A DNA stretch of 64,000 bases from Siphonodentalium dalli (GCA_032622095.1 CP136069.1:168942394-169006393); one strand, 5' to 3'. Shown: positions 12,401 to 27,400, counted from the stretch's first letter. The notes: generated by a model not told the origin, from the sequence alone. Made by a program: numbers and translations.

Positions 12401-15400
12401 TATGGCTTAACCCTTTACCCAACAAACCGGCCAAAACCGGCCAAATAAAGCTTCAACAGCCTAAAATATCTTCGGTCTGTCTCAATAGAACCATACAAAT
12501 ATGGATATCATTGGAACCGGCTCCTTGACCACATTGTGTTAGTTACAGTTAGCCCTGTGCCAATGCATTCTCTTATATATGCGAGTCGACCATAGGTCGC
12601 CTCGCATATATAAGAGAATGCATTGGCCTAAAAAAAACACTTTTTACCATTTTTTCTTACATTCTTTAACAATTTTATAATTTTTAATGTGTTAAGCCAA
12701 TGCATTCTCTTATATATGCGAGGCGACCTATGGTCGACTCGCATATATAAGAGAATGCATTGGCACAGGGCCGTTCTGTTGGGTAAAGGGTTAACAACCG
12801 GGGTAGTAATGTAATTGTTCAAGCACTTTGAGGCTCAAATTATTAAGAATATGTTGTAATGGCCTATTATTCATAATAAATAAAATTTCTAGGATTACTA
12901 TTGACATGAGCCACATTTTGACATATAGTCTGACAGTGTCTGTACTAGTGCTTGAATTTATTGAAAGTGCTTGGATTATATTTTCCGGTTTTCAAGCCCT
13001 TGAAAGTGCTTGAATTTTATCAGGGGTGCTTGAAAAGTCATGAATTCAAACTTATCATAACTGACATATGTAATATGTGTGTCAGTTCATAATTTAGCCA
13101 TAATATATATCACAAAATCCCGAAATCGCCAGTTTTATCGATCAAAATAGTGACTTCGGCAATAAAACAGCGTTATTGATATGCTGGTCAGTTGCCGGCG
13201 AATGGCACGGTTTCGTTTCGGCTTTGGTATATTCCATAAACAATGCGCATGCGTAGTATTGATAAATGGATGCACCCATGAAAAATCTTTTGTTGTAAAT
13301 ACAATTGGGAAATGTGTGTTCAATGTTGCGTGGCTGCATAATGATAGATATGTGGCGTGGCTGCATCAGGTGCCTAATAACAGAAAGACTCGATGTATGC
13401 TGTGTTGTAAGGATATTGACGTATCGGGGATGGGCAAAGCTGCACTTAAAAGTCACTCCACTTCTTCAAAGCATGCCCAAAATATACGGGAGTCACAATT
13501 CAGACAAACACTTATATAACTAATTAACTATAATTGTAACTGTCAAATTGACTACTATTCAGTATATGTTTACTGTTCTGATATCAATGTACCCATTATT
13601 TCATACTAATTAACAGTTAAATTGAGCTAGACATGTATCATATATGGTGCTTGAAAATTAGTATCCAGGTGCTTGAAAAGTGCTTGAATTTGATTATCAA
13701 TTCATAGTGGGAACCCTGTCTGAGTACTTATGAGATATGATATGTGTCAATGTTGCTATAGCTACAATCCAACTACATGTAAAACCTCTGCAAACAAAAC
13801 AGCAACTGGACTGACCTGTCTGGTTGGTTTTGACTTCTAATTGTGTTGTCTAAATCTGTATGTATGATATGTTGGCCACTACTACATGTACTTGGTATTA
13901 TTATTGCTACCCTGGCTACCCTGGAACTTTTTTGGATTCATTTGTTGGAATATTCAGCCAATAAGTTCAACAAAACTGAACCTTAGACCAAGACCATTTG
14001 TTGAACTTATTAAAGTGAACAGTCCTGAAATGAATGAATGGGAATCAAATTACTGCTCATCAGAAAGTAAGCATCCAACTGTCAAAGTGTTATTCCTATG
14101 CCAAACTGGCGTGCATTCATGGTGAATTAAGGACAGAAATTCAAAGCCATGGTGGAATAATCCTGAAACAATGACTCACCTGATTTTTGTTTGAATTTTG
14201 CAGTATAGCAGAACTATACAACTGGAGGTACAAAAAGCTGGGAAGCTTGCCACATGTCTTGTCTCGGCCTGAGTTCCAGGCAGCTAACACTGGTCTACTA
14301 TTCGATTACCAACTCATTAACGTACAGGACTTCAATGGTGTTGGAGAATCAGAACCTAATCCATACTTCTATCAGGTATGTCTCGTCTGTCTTCTATTTG
14401 GGAAAAAAACTGTTTGTATGGTCTTATGAAGGGGAATATGTAATATGACATACTTGCATACTATGTAAACACGTAACATCTCGGCTGCAAAAGTTTTATA
14501 TGAACTACTGTAAAATTGTGAAATCAATCCTAAACATATTAAATAAACATCTGCTGTTGATAAAGGCTACGAGGCTATGAGTTTCAGATTCAAAGTGCAT
14601 TATTTATTTTGTATGACTTTTGGAAGTTGATGGTCTAAAAATAGATTGTGGGTCACAGAGAAGTACTTGGAATATAGGTGTAGCCTCATGAAAATTAACA
14701 GAGAAGTACTTGGAATATAGGTGTAGCCTCATGAAAATTAACTGCATGTTGATATTTTTCAAGAGAAACAAAAACGTTTTTAAATCTGTTGTCATATTGT
14801 GGTTGATTAAAGTTCTTTTTGCCCTAGTGCAAACCTGATAGCGGCGAGCAACATAAATGAGTCCATGAATGAGAACCCAATAGTACGACAAAACTTATTG
14901 AACCTCTTATCATGTCGAGTGGGGGACAAAACAAAAACAATTACTTGATACAAAATAATGACTCGATTACCGATTTGATATTTTCAGAACTTAGCAGAGG
15001 CTGAGTATGTTGTGTCACTGTTTATGTATATGAGGCTGCTTGGATTCTCCGCTGAGAAAATCTCAATTCTGACAACTTACAATGGACAGAAGCATTTAAT
15101 CAGAGATGTTATTTACAAAAGATGTGGGGGTAATCCATTCATCGGCAGACCACATAAGGTAACGAGATAATCTAATAATAAATAATTCATCGGTCGACCT
15201 CATAAAGCCAATATACAAAAATTCTTGAGTCTCATCCCTACCCGTCCCTATTTTTGTGATCTCCTCAAAATTATTTATTTGGATAATTTTGAGGTAAACT
15301 ATTTTTTTCATGGCTTAATTTTAAAATTTCATTGCCACGACCCATTAATCAGTCTCTTTCAATTAATTTGGGCAATTTAAATCACCTTGTATAGAACTAA

Positions 15401-18400
15401 CCATGACCATTTAAAAATATACGCGAAAAAAAAATTTCGTCCAGAAAAGTGCTCATGGAAAATGTGCAGATGACAGACAGACCAATGGATAATGGAAATG
15501 CAAAAAGATTCTTATACATTGGTGGGAAATGTTCGGATAATAAAGTTTAACAAATGACATGTTTGTTGAACTTATTATCTGAACATTTCTTAAGGGAACT
15601 ACTCATCAATTAGGGCTGTAATAATTCATCGTGAATTCAAAATATCTCAATACACTTTCAAACGATACATGTATCGTATTGCAACATATGTATCGTGATA
15701 CAAAGAATCAAGTAATTTCTTTAGGTGGGCATGTGCAAATGAGCAAAACGTGCAATCTTATCTCAAGTTTACATGTCTATTACGTGTATTTGAATCATTT
15801 AGCTAACTATTAAACTACATTTTAGTTAAAAATGAGCTCTATCTCCAGTTACAAACATGTCGGTTCTGCTAATCCAGGCGGTTAATTATTCAAAGACACT
15901 AATTTAGTGTATCGTGATATCTATCATATCATTGATCATGTATTTTGATTCGTATCATATCGTGACCAAGTGTACCGTTACAGCCCTATCATCAATAAGT
16001 ATTTAGTGTAGAAAGGTTTAAGAATAAAATAAAAAAAAAATAATTTGCCCACCCACTCAATTTTTCCAAATAAAGTTGGATAAGTTTCTGGTAATTTATT
16101 TATATTTGCCTACGGTAATGAGATATATTGTATTATATAATAATAATTAATTCATCGGTTGAACCTCATGTAAAGATAATAAGATATATTGTATTAGTGT
16201 TGAAACGATTAGTGGTGTTGAGGAATCGACTAGTCGCCAGAGGGAATCGACTACTAGTCGACTAGTCGACCCCTTCCGAAACTTACCGTTTTGTGCTCAT
16301 ATACGTATATAATTTGCCGTTTGTTTTGAGTACCAGTAACCAACTTTGCATTTTCGAACTCAAAGCAAGACGTGATTTAACACTATTTGCCGTGATTATT
16401 TGGCTTAATATCACTGAAGGTTAATAGGTTATTCATTTGTCCCAGGTATATGATGTTTTATGACAATCAAATTACCATACAGTTGATGTATGTATCTAAA
16501 CGGTAGTGAGAAACACCTGATCGATCGCGGAAACGCTACGGATTACGGAGTGGAAGCGCGTGCAACAATCAGAAACCGGTGCATTATTCTATATGTTTTG
16601 CGTAAAAATGTTCCTTTAAAATTGATATGATGGTATGGTCTACCGGGCCGTACCGGTTCTTACATACAATCGAACATCGTTGTTTTCGAACTTGCCCAGT
16701 GTGCTTGTCACCGATTGACTTCACAAACGGGCGTACATGAAGATATGCAAGATATTTTGAGAAACGAACTTCATCTCCGACAGAGTCAAACAAAAGTTAC
16801 AAAATAAATGTAATGCTCGCAGATGTCATGTACATATATCGGACACGGAATGTGGTAAAGTTCCCTGTATATATAGAGTCCGCATATATTAAAAATGGGC
16901 CATGGGTCACGCACGATATGACATAGCTTAATCACGGACAGTCATTTTCCCGCCAAAACGCACGTGTTTTCACTGTTTGATTTGATCGCGTACATAATTG
17001 TCTTTCGTGCATGGTACATTGTAAATATATATACAATATATACAATTTTACTCGCGAGTCCCCGAATACACAATCGATCATGTCAGTTTCAGAAATAAAA
17101 CTGCGCAGACCGGCGATGTTAATAGTACATTTCAATGCGATGTCGTAAGTTCTATATTTAGCCCGATTCCAGGAATTTGCGTCATCCAGATTACGTTTCT
17201 GGGAACAGCTTTGTCACCGCCCAATTCCGCGAAGGATTTAAGTTTGAGGTGCTAAAATACATTGTAATTTTTCCGCCAAGGAGAAGCCCTTCAACTGAAC
17301 TATATGGATTATTATCCTCGGCCTTGTGTTATCAGGAGGGTTAAAATTTATTGTCCGTTTATTAGCCTACTCCGGTCAATCAGCGACTCCGGTCAATCAG
17401 TGCTCGGATTAGCTCACGCATGGATGCGTCCCGTGCAAATCTCGCTCTCCTAACAATTCATCTAGCCAGTTTTATTTCTCTCCTTGGACCTATCAGACGT
17501 GGTTTTAACTAAAGGAAGTATTTCTCTATTGCGAGTTTATCAACTCACTATTTATTGTTGATCACAAACTTGCAATTTATCCGTTGCTTCACCGGTCGTT
17601 TAATATTTATAAGTTCGCGCAGAAACTCTTCGTTTCATAGTATGCGCAACGCTATTTATAAATATTCCGTGTTTTTATCGACCCATTTTATCTCAAAAAA
17701 ATTTGGAATTGGAATCGACAAAATCACGTTGTGAACTTCGCCATTGATGGCCATTTTGACAATGACTACAGACGCACATCGTTTACTTGTAGCGAACCTA
17801 TTTTGCATTATTGTGCAACATATACGGTGGCATGAATCGTCCGATTTCTGAGTCCACGTGGTACGGTATGCGAAGTCTCCTAATTTCGTGCTAACTATAT
17901 TTCATGATGCCGACTTCTTGCTACGTTCATTTCATGTACACTACATAATCGTATCTGCAACAGCTCTGTTAGTGCGCAGAAAGTTGGCCAGGACAGAAAT
18001 GTCTCCTTTGGCGATAATTTACATGTATTAATAAACAAGATAGAACTTGTAATCCAATGAAATTTCTTTTGCCTCAACTAATTCAATTGTAAGTTGAAGT
18101 TGAGCGACTGGAACTTAACCGACATTTGGTAAATGATTATCACAGAACATCATTGTACATATACAACATGTCGTTCTAATTAATTGTGCTTACCGATTAA
18201 TTTTTGCATATCTTAGCTAGCCCGAATGTATTACTATTAACATGATGGCTCTAATGATACTTGGAACGTCGCAAACGTTACATCGACTTCAAGATATTTA
18301 TTTGAAATTCTGACTCTGTTCTTGCGATTCCATTTCCTTTCCCTCATTGTATTATCGGAACAATCGTTAGAAACAATGAGATTATGTTTGCACAGATATG

Positions 18401-21400
18401 CAAATGCAGTAGCCTGAACCTTCAGCTATAGTTTGCTTAAATATCCAAGGATACTTCCGTCCGTGGTCAGATCTCTTTGGAGAAATTTGGGATGCGAGCC
18501 TTTGGCTGGCCTACTTGACAGTACTTGTGGCATGTCACCATATCCGTGTGACCTAGCATGGTCGCAGTGTTGAAATGATTCATTGGCTAGCCAGTGTCTC
18601 AATAAATTTTCAGTCAACAATGTTTATACTTTTGATGATTTTGATGTTTGACATTTCCACGTGTTCACTGTAACAAATAGACAACATCTGAACTGTTATC
18701 CTCAGATATTAGTGTTTGTAGATACATTCAAATTACGAATTTACATGATACAAAATGGTGAGCTTAAAAACATGTATGGCCAGCCATAATTGTTCCATAC
18801 TAGTACAAGGGTATCAGTGCCTCAAAGGCTCAATGACATACGAACTGACTATATCAATATGGCGTAAATTTTCACTGATACCGACATACTTCTGCGCTTT
18901 CAATCCGTGAATAGTCAAGGTGAACTACTATGCATTTATATTGTCATGTGCCCCCGATGCACTGTCAATAGCCTTTCCAACAGAGTCCATCACTTGGCTC
19001 TCTACCTTCTATTTCCACATAGAAAGATCAAATGTCAAATAGCCTTCACTCCTGTATTAAGCACAGTTACAGGAAATGCATTTATATTGCGCAGGGCCGC
19101 TGCCACTATAATTTCCATCAGAGACCAACACATGGCTCTTTTCCTTCTATTGCCTCATATCCAATTGATTATCGGGCAAATAACAGAAAGGACAGCATTT
19201 GTATTGTCACACATATAAAGTGCAGTTACATGAACAGTGTTTCTATTTATATTGCGCACGACCACTGCAGGCCTGCGTATTGGAGGCGAACGACGGTTCT
19301 GTTCACCTGGAGGTTGTGAAATCTAGGTCGCGTCAAAGTTGTATGTGGCTCTCGTGATACTGAATATAACAGTTTGTGTAACCTATGGGTACCTAAGCAC
19401 AACCAGACAACCGACAAATACGTTACGGCTTCAGATTTATTTTGCATTCGGCAGGCCTGCCAGTGCCAATTTCAAAAGAGTCCAAAACATGGCTCTTCTC
19501 TTTCTATTACTACGTATCCATGATTATCTGGTAAATAGAAAACCTATATGAATAACAAATGAAAGCATTTGTATCATCACACATATAAAGCGCCGTTCCC
19601 AAAGAAGCCTTTATATTGTGCATGACCACTGCCCAGTACCAGTGACTGGCGGGGTGCTACCATCGTTGATTTGGAAAACAAATCTTCAAGGGCGAATGCC
19701 ACAGCTCCTGAGCCTTAGGGTGGGGAAGACTCATCATGTGCCACTAATAGCGCACCAGCCAACCAGACTTCAGTTCTTCCCAGATGTAACCGCAGCTCGA
19801 GCTCTCATTTGCTCTCGCAATTCAGAAGACGGATGTACTTGCGCCTGTCTAATCATCAGTTGTGTTTTTCTCAAATTCAATGTCATTGTGGGATAGACCT
19901 CAAAACATGCATGTTCCATGGCACTTTCACATTCCCATAATTTAACTGCGATGGGAACGATTTTATATATACCTTCCAATAGTTTAATATTGAATAAATG
20001 ATTACTATGACCATGCACCTTCTGTCAAGAGGGAACAGTGCACAGTTTAATATTCGTGAATTAGAAAATTACAATTGCTTAAGGCTGCGTGAACAATTGC
20101 TCCTGTCTCCTGGGAAGGACTGAGACTTCTGACTCTTCCCCACGGTCCGTGGCCCACTCCATTACGAGAGTGGGTCTTGTCCCCCTGGATTCATACTCCC
20201 TCGGGATATTCCAGGCCTGCTCCACCATCTGCGGACTTTCTGTAAGTGTATAAAACGTTCTCCTCACCGTAAGCAAGGACTCCGCTATGTTCTTGCACAG
20301 GAGAAATCGGATCTCATCGTCCTCTTCGCCGAGAAAAGACAGTATCTTACCTGCGGTTTAATTTCTAGCAGGTAAGATCACGTGGCCATCGTAAATAACG
20401 GAATTTACCTTATTAACCTTGTTTTGCAATAACTAACAAATGTTTTGTATATTATGCTTGCTAATAACTAACAGAATGTCTTGTCTTGCTTATTGTCGAA
20501 CGAGATTCGACTTTGATGGCCGTACGGGTTGCTCATGAATTTACGCGATATTGTCATAGTTGGTTGAGGGCCCATTGGTCCATGGTTTTACATTTTGAGC
20601 AAACGTACCAGTCTTAACTCGGGCAGGAACCATTCGGTCCCCCCTGGTCATGCTGCAAGCCCCGTCTTCTGCAGACCGTGGGAGGCAGGGTACCGTCCTC
20701 CGGAGATTCGGGCAACCAATCCTCCAGGACACAAGCACCCGCGCCTTTGGCGACTGTTCTGGGTGGGGAAGCCTCGTTGTCCCGTGCCGCACAAAGCGCA
20801 CTAGCCAACTGGCCTTCTGACGCTTCCCCACGGCGCCGTGGCCCACTCCATTACGAGGGTCGGTCTTGTCCCCCTGGAAACGTCATCCCAAGTGATACGT
20901 CCAGGCCTGCTCCTCTGCCGTCAGGGGATCCTAGTGGTATGTCATCGACGTTTATGTCAGCGTGTCGGGACCACCTGCATTTGGGAGATTCGGTGGGGGG
21001 CTTTCCCTGGTCAAATGGATCCTTTCAATTTCCCTTTTTTCCGCCATTTTGGCCTTGGGGTGGGAAATAACACCTTAAAATCTAACTGCGAGCGCAATTG
21101 TTCCTCGTTCGAGCCATTCCCAGTGTGGGCTTCCCTCTAGTACCTTACCTCAACCTGATGCAGGCTGTTCTGTTGCTGGCGTCGATCCTGACATGCTTTC
21201 TAGTTTCTATAATTCTCCTGGCGTCTGATGGCTTTGACGACGATGAGCAAGGATCTCGGGCCGACGGTGGTTCCCACTGTCGGTCAAGGATTCTGTCGTT
21301 CCTAGGGAACTCGCTTTGCGTACGGACACGACACGGGTCGATCTCTTGGAAAAAACTTCATCACAGGATATGTGTCAAATCTTGTTACAATGAATTACAC

Positions 21401-24400
21401 AAACTTTGCACAACTGTACCAGTCCTTGGGCTGTACCAGTTCGCGCCCCCTGGTCCTGCATCAGCAGACCGTGGCAGGCAGAGTGCCGTTCTCGGAGATT
21501 CGGGCAACCAATCCTCCGGGACAATAGCACCCGAGCCTTTGGAGGCTGTTCTGTGTGAGGAAGACTCGCTGTCGCGTACCGTCTATAGCGCTTTCTATTT
21601 GGGAAGATATAAATAGTAAATACCGCCATCACTCTCATCGCAGGACACGAGAGAAAAGCAGCAGCAGAAGAAGAAGTCTCTACTGCTCGGTTTCTACTAA
21701 TAGCTGGCACGTATGGTATGGCACTGCCTGGGATGTTTATTCCAAAAGACAAGGGGGGAGGTACAAGCTTGAGCAATGCTGGAATCTGAATTTATGAGCT
21801 CTTTCACATAACATATCAAAGCCGATTCATGACTAAATCACATTTACATGAAATCTGTTTGGAAGAGTACATTCCCGTCAAACTGGAATATTAAATTTAT
21901 TGCTCGTTGCCTCCTCCTGGGCTTGCATTCTATTCCATATAGTTCAGTTGAAGGGCTTCTCCTTGGCGGAAAAATATAATTTTTATATTAAAATTAGTTT
22001 TTCCTCAAGGGAAGCCCGAAACTGAACTATCATAGATCCCTCCCATGGCGGTGCCATTCCCAACCCCGCGACTCGCAAATCTTACTATTAAAAGTCGGAA
22101 ATAAAACTGGCTAGATGAATTGTTAGGAGAGCGAGATTTGCACGGGATGCATCCATGCGTGAGCTAATCCGAGCACTGATTGACCGGAGTCGCTGATTGA
22201 CCGGAGTAGGCTAATAAACGGACAATAAATTTTAACCCTCCTGATAACACAAGGCCGAGGATAATAATCCATATAGTTCAGTTTCGGGCTTCCCTTGAGG
22301 AAAAACTAATTTTAATATAAAAATTATATTTTTCACAAACACAGCCCATAAACGACGTGAGATTTCCGAAGTGACTCGCCAGTTTAGTTTGAAATACGCG
22401 ACGCTATTCGATGCATAGCATGGCTGACCGCGGGTTGGCCTTATATTTATATCTATAATACAATATATCTAGAACGTGCGATCGTATACGCTCACCCATG
22501 CGTCAGTTGATGCATGTGGTGGTTGTAAAAAATATCACACAATTTTACAGATAAACTTTAAAGGTATGCTGACATAGTGCTTCAATAAACTATAATATAT
22601 TGGACTTGTTATTAAACTTAAAACTTAATAATGTCACCTCGCAACTAACTTGATTGAAGTTGAGTCCTGCACACATGCAAACACGTTGACCAGTTATCAC
22701 TCAGATCAATTCCGTCACGCCGAAATAGACACGGTTGCGATAGGCGCTGATTCTTTGAAGTTGATTATCAAAGCCGGCCGTCTCAACTTCAAAGAATAAG
22801 CCGCCGCGGCGCCGACAAATACATTGAGTTGAGGTCATTGGGTTTCGCGCTCGTGCATGAACACCAAGTACTGAAAGCAGTTATCGCATCAAAGGGACAA
22901 CAAAGAAGGCTTTAACAAGCTAATTGTGATTGTGTATTTCGATAGCCTGATTGTTTAAATTGTCCAGTAATTCGGCAACGGCACTGCTTTCGCGATGGCA
23001 TAATGGTGGTGGGTGTGTTCCAACTAGTCGACTAGCCGATTTCGGAATCGACTAATTTAATAATCGCGTTGATTTCGATTAGTCGATTAATCGTTTCAAC
23101 ACTATATTGTATTATGTAGAGAGTAATCAATTCTGAGAATTACGTTAAATAATTCACGAGAGGCGAGAGACGTTGGTAAGAAACAAGAGTTTCTTACCCA
23201 AACATCTCTTGCTTCGAGTAAATTGTTGAACGTAATTCTCGGAACTAATTGATTACTCTATTTATTACACTTCTGCATCAATTTGGTTCACCAAATATGG
23301 TTAAAAACACAGAATGAACGCATGAGAGTCCTGATGTGAAGAAAGATCAACCATCGAAAATTCAGTCTAGATCAGTAAGCGACGTAACGTCAATGACTTC
23401 ATGGGAAATGACATAATTCACTGGTGACATTACCATTTTTAATTAACAGCGTTCTCAATGGGAGTGTAATAAATAATAATAATTCATTCATCGGTCGAAC
23501 CTCATAAGGTAATGAGGATACCAACAACCTTATGAAATACAAATGATAAACTAATGAAACACTCATTGGCCAACATTATAAGGTTATGTGAATACCAAGT
23601 CATCTACAGTATTGTCACATTCATGAACTTCCAGTCTAGTATGCACACGGTTATACTAAGGTACTGTGTTATTTGTTTTTCCATCCTGTTTGTTTTCGGG
23701 TTGCGTTTGCAGTGCATCATGGGAAAGGGTCATGTTGCTATATAAACAAACCAACCCGATCGCGTGCACTCTCCATCAGAATTTGTTGTTGTAGTAGTGT
23801 TTTAACCCTTTACCCAACAAAACGGCCAAAAACTCCCAAATAAAGCTTCAACAGCCTAAAATACCCTGTGCCAATGCATTCTCTTATATATGCGAGTCGA
23901 CCATAGGTCGCCTCGCATATATAAGAGAATGCATTGGCCTAACAATTTTTTTTAAATAAATGTTTCTTACAATTTTTAGGACATAAAATAAAAAACATCC
24001 ATTACCCTGCAGGGAGCCCCACACATATATAGAAGCATATAGAAGAGTGTCGTCTGCTCATGTTTGTCTGGGGCTCTGTATGGGTGAAATTATAAAATTG
24101 TTAAAGAATACAAGAAAAAATTATTAAAATTGTAAAAAATTGTTAGGCCAATGCATTCTCTTATATATGCGAGGCGACCTATGGTCGACTTGCATATATA
24201 AGAGAATGCATTGGCACAGGGTAAAAAAAAATCCCGACTGTTTGGTAAAGGGTTAACTGACTTTATTGACACATCATGGAGATTTTGACAATATAAATGA
24301 GATGTTTACATTATTTTATAGGTTACGACGGTGGACAGATACCAGGGTCAGCAGAATGACTACATTCTTCTCTCATTAGTCAGAACCAAAACAGTCGGTC

Positions 24401-27400
24401 ATCTTAGGTATGGTAGCTTAAAGGGGATGGAATCCCTCAACAAATGAGGCCTTTAATATATTTAGTATATCAACCATGGTGTGATAAAACACCTCTCATT
24501 TCTCAGTTACGCTCAAACAACAATATCACGTCGTGTAATTCAAAACTGCTGCTAATTACAGTGTGTCCATATCTATAAGATCATGACATCACAGCCACAC
24601 TTCTGGTACTACTCAGTCTTAGTACAGATATTTAGAAAGCTATCACACTAACATCATATTAGCATGTTTGTTTGTTATTCTGCGCAAAATTCCAGCAATT
24701 ACAGCCTATTAAAGACTGCGTACATGTATTATAAGCCAAAATGATTTACATTATAATTTTGAACAATTAAATTATGGCCTGTTAAGGTCATATAACATTG
24801 GAATGTCACAATCTCAGCCAAACTCACATGAATTGGCGAATCTCGTTTCCGATTTAACCACGCCTCCGTAATTACTTCCTAGATACTGTCGCTAACTCTT
24901 GCAAGCGCTGGCGGCTGGGCGGTTTACGAGACTGAGCTGGAGCGAGTGCATGGTGCTAATTGTCAGAATTTATTGGGCATAAAATAATAACGATATACAA
25001 AGGATGGAAACAATATAATGTCTTGATATGGTTTAAGACTGACTCAATTCATGTTCCCGGACACGATTGCGCACAATAATAATTAATAATGTGCCAGACA
25101 AAAATTATGCGAAATAATTTCGTCCTAAGTGATTTCTTTTTCTTAGGTGTGAATGAAATTCGCACGGTAATGCTTGTCCGTCCTATCAATGATTATGAAG
25201 TGAGAAAAACTATTTGTAAAGGATAACATGTAGGTGCCAATGTATATACGTAGTGAAAGTAGTCCTCCCTTTCAATCTTAATTTCCACACATGTGCCAGT
25301 ATTTTAGCAAGTAACTGGCCCTACCCAGCCAGACATGTCAGTTTCTCAAAAGAAATCATAACATAAATGACGTCAGAAAGCAGTGCACGTGCTAATCAGA
25401 TTTTGCCATAAAGTGACAACCATTCATCTAAGTTACGCGTCGGCTTTTTTCTTTGATTTGCCGATGTGACGCCACACAAAGGAAGCAAACTGTTCTCAAA
25501 ATATATGGTTTTGAGTGTAATTTTAAGCCGATGGCCATTTCAAATCGCCGGGACAAGCACCCGTGTTATTCAACCTGATATGTTGGTTTTAAAGAGGTTT
25601 GAACTAATGGATGTCACAACCTATAACGGATGTGTCAGATTAACACACAGGAAACGAGGCTGCATTTCATTTGATTTTTCACACATTTGATCCGCGAAGG
25701 CATTGGCAATCGACACTAGAGAAATAATAGAGCTTAGTTGTTGCATAATATAACAAAATGGGCTTTAATAGCACGGAAGTGATAAGCTTATATGCCTTCT
25801 GGAAGAAATATATTGTTTAAACTGTTCGTACTTCCAACCAACTATCTGCATCGACTAATAACAATATGTTTTGCTCTAATTTTTATTATAGATTTTTAGT
25901 CACTAAATAAGTGTGACTTAATTTGTACATTCAACGATGCCGGTTTATGTCGTCGAATCTCGGTAGTGTTTATAATACGCATCGTCTAAAGTCGAAGTTT
26001 TGTCTTAGGTTACATAATTAATGTCAGATAGAACTGCTCCTTCAAATCTAACTTCCCCATGTCTGATTTCTTGACACCTTGTACACATGGTAACGGACGA
26101 GTAGAATCATTTGAAACAAGAAACTTGTATACCGCATAGAAACGATAATTACTGAATCCGGTATAATATTGTAGAAGGTTGGATTTCTTTGAGGCGTTGT
26201 CTACCGAAAAAGAACGGTGGTGATTTGTTTGCATCATTGTTGTGTTTTTTTGTCCCTCTTTGAAACGAAAGTTATTTTAGCAAACTATATCACTTAAAAA
26301 TCCGAAATACACATATAAACTATATTAACATACCTTTGAACAAACGTATGTATTCCTTGTAATCCTGTCAATATTGAAGTTTTCGTGACTTTTGTTACAC
26401 AGTCTGATCCAACGTAAACATCGTTCATTGTTGGTTTTCGGCTTCGAAATTGGCCAAAATATCACCGTTGATTTAACGTTAGAATCTGGCCCCAATTCGT
26501 TTTATATAACGACTGTCACTATTACAAGATGCATACGCACACGTAGACATCTTTAAAAGCTCGGAAAGAAGTTATATTATCGTGTTAAACAACGTTTTAA
26601 AACGAGTGTAAATCCATCGCCGAGAGGTTCTTTTGTTTTGCAATGCATCGTCCTTGAACTTCGTTAGCTGTAACGCGATTGGCCAGTTACCACTGTCAGT
26701 CAATAATCTGAGGTTCGTCAATTTCTATGTGCAAATATGCACAACCAAACAACCTTTCGCAAATTAAACTATAATTTATTTACAACAGATAATCGTTTAT
26801 TGTGCACAACAAACATTCACTCTGCAGTTTTATTTATTTTTATATATAAAAACAGACTATCATATGCGGTACAGTTTAGTGTTATTAAACAACCAAGTGA
26901 GGCAGTGATGTCACAAACTATAAAGGGAGATAAAATATTTCTTTCTAAATGGCGGTGTCAAGTTACCGGCATAATTGCTTGCATGGGTTAGTTTGTGACA
27001 CCATATCTCCGATCTTGTGTGGAGATTTGCGCTGAAACTTTGCACACGAACAGAGAACAGCTTGCTTCAATGGACATGCCTTTTCGTTGTGCAAGAGTTT
27101 CCTTTCCCTTTAAATGCTATGTCTAAAATAATTAAGCCACACAAAGTAAATTTCCAGTTTCTCAGGCCTGCGGTTATTGTCCCAGAACCTCGTGTGTGAA
27201 ACCTTTCTAATCGCGTTCTGTCTGTCAGGTACAGTTTTAATCAGTACAATATAATTGCAGTACATGTTTATAAAAACATGCACACAATTGCAGTCCTCGA
27301 AATTAGGAAAAATGTCCCACAGCAAATTTAATGCTGTGGCATTATAGATTCCACATTTTGCCACTGCATTTCCCATGGCATTGATTATTGCCATGACCAA

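Larger units (their letters stand above)
16195..23104. mobile_element. Large hAT-type element, 6.9 kb, in an AQR intron
   Basis: Ends TAGTGTTGAAACGATTA and TAATCGTTTCAACACTA, then subterminal GACTAGTCGACTAGTCG-like repeats on both sides. The flanking 8-bp TATTGTAT (16187-16194 and 23105-23112) is an exact duplication. End sequence and duplication length point to the hAT superfamily. I recognise no transposase inside. Instead there are long internal inverted repeats, degenerate tandem repeats and GC-richer direct repeats, so it is a non-autonomous or composite element. Confidence 0.85.

Noticed and set aside
20541-21797. Frames of 60-172 codons on both strands in the GC-rich block
   Set aside because: High GC lowers stop frequency; frames overlap on both strands, repeat internally and match no protein I know.
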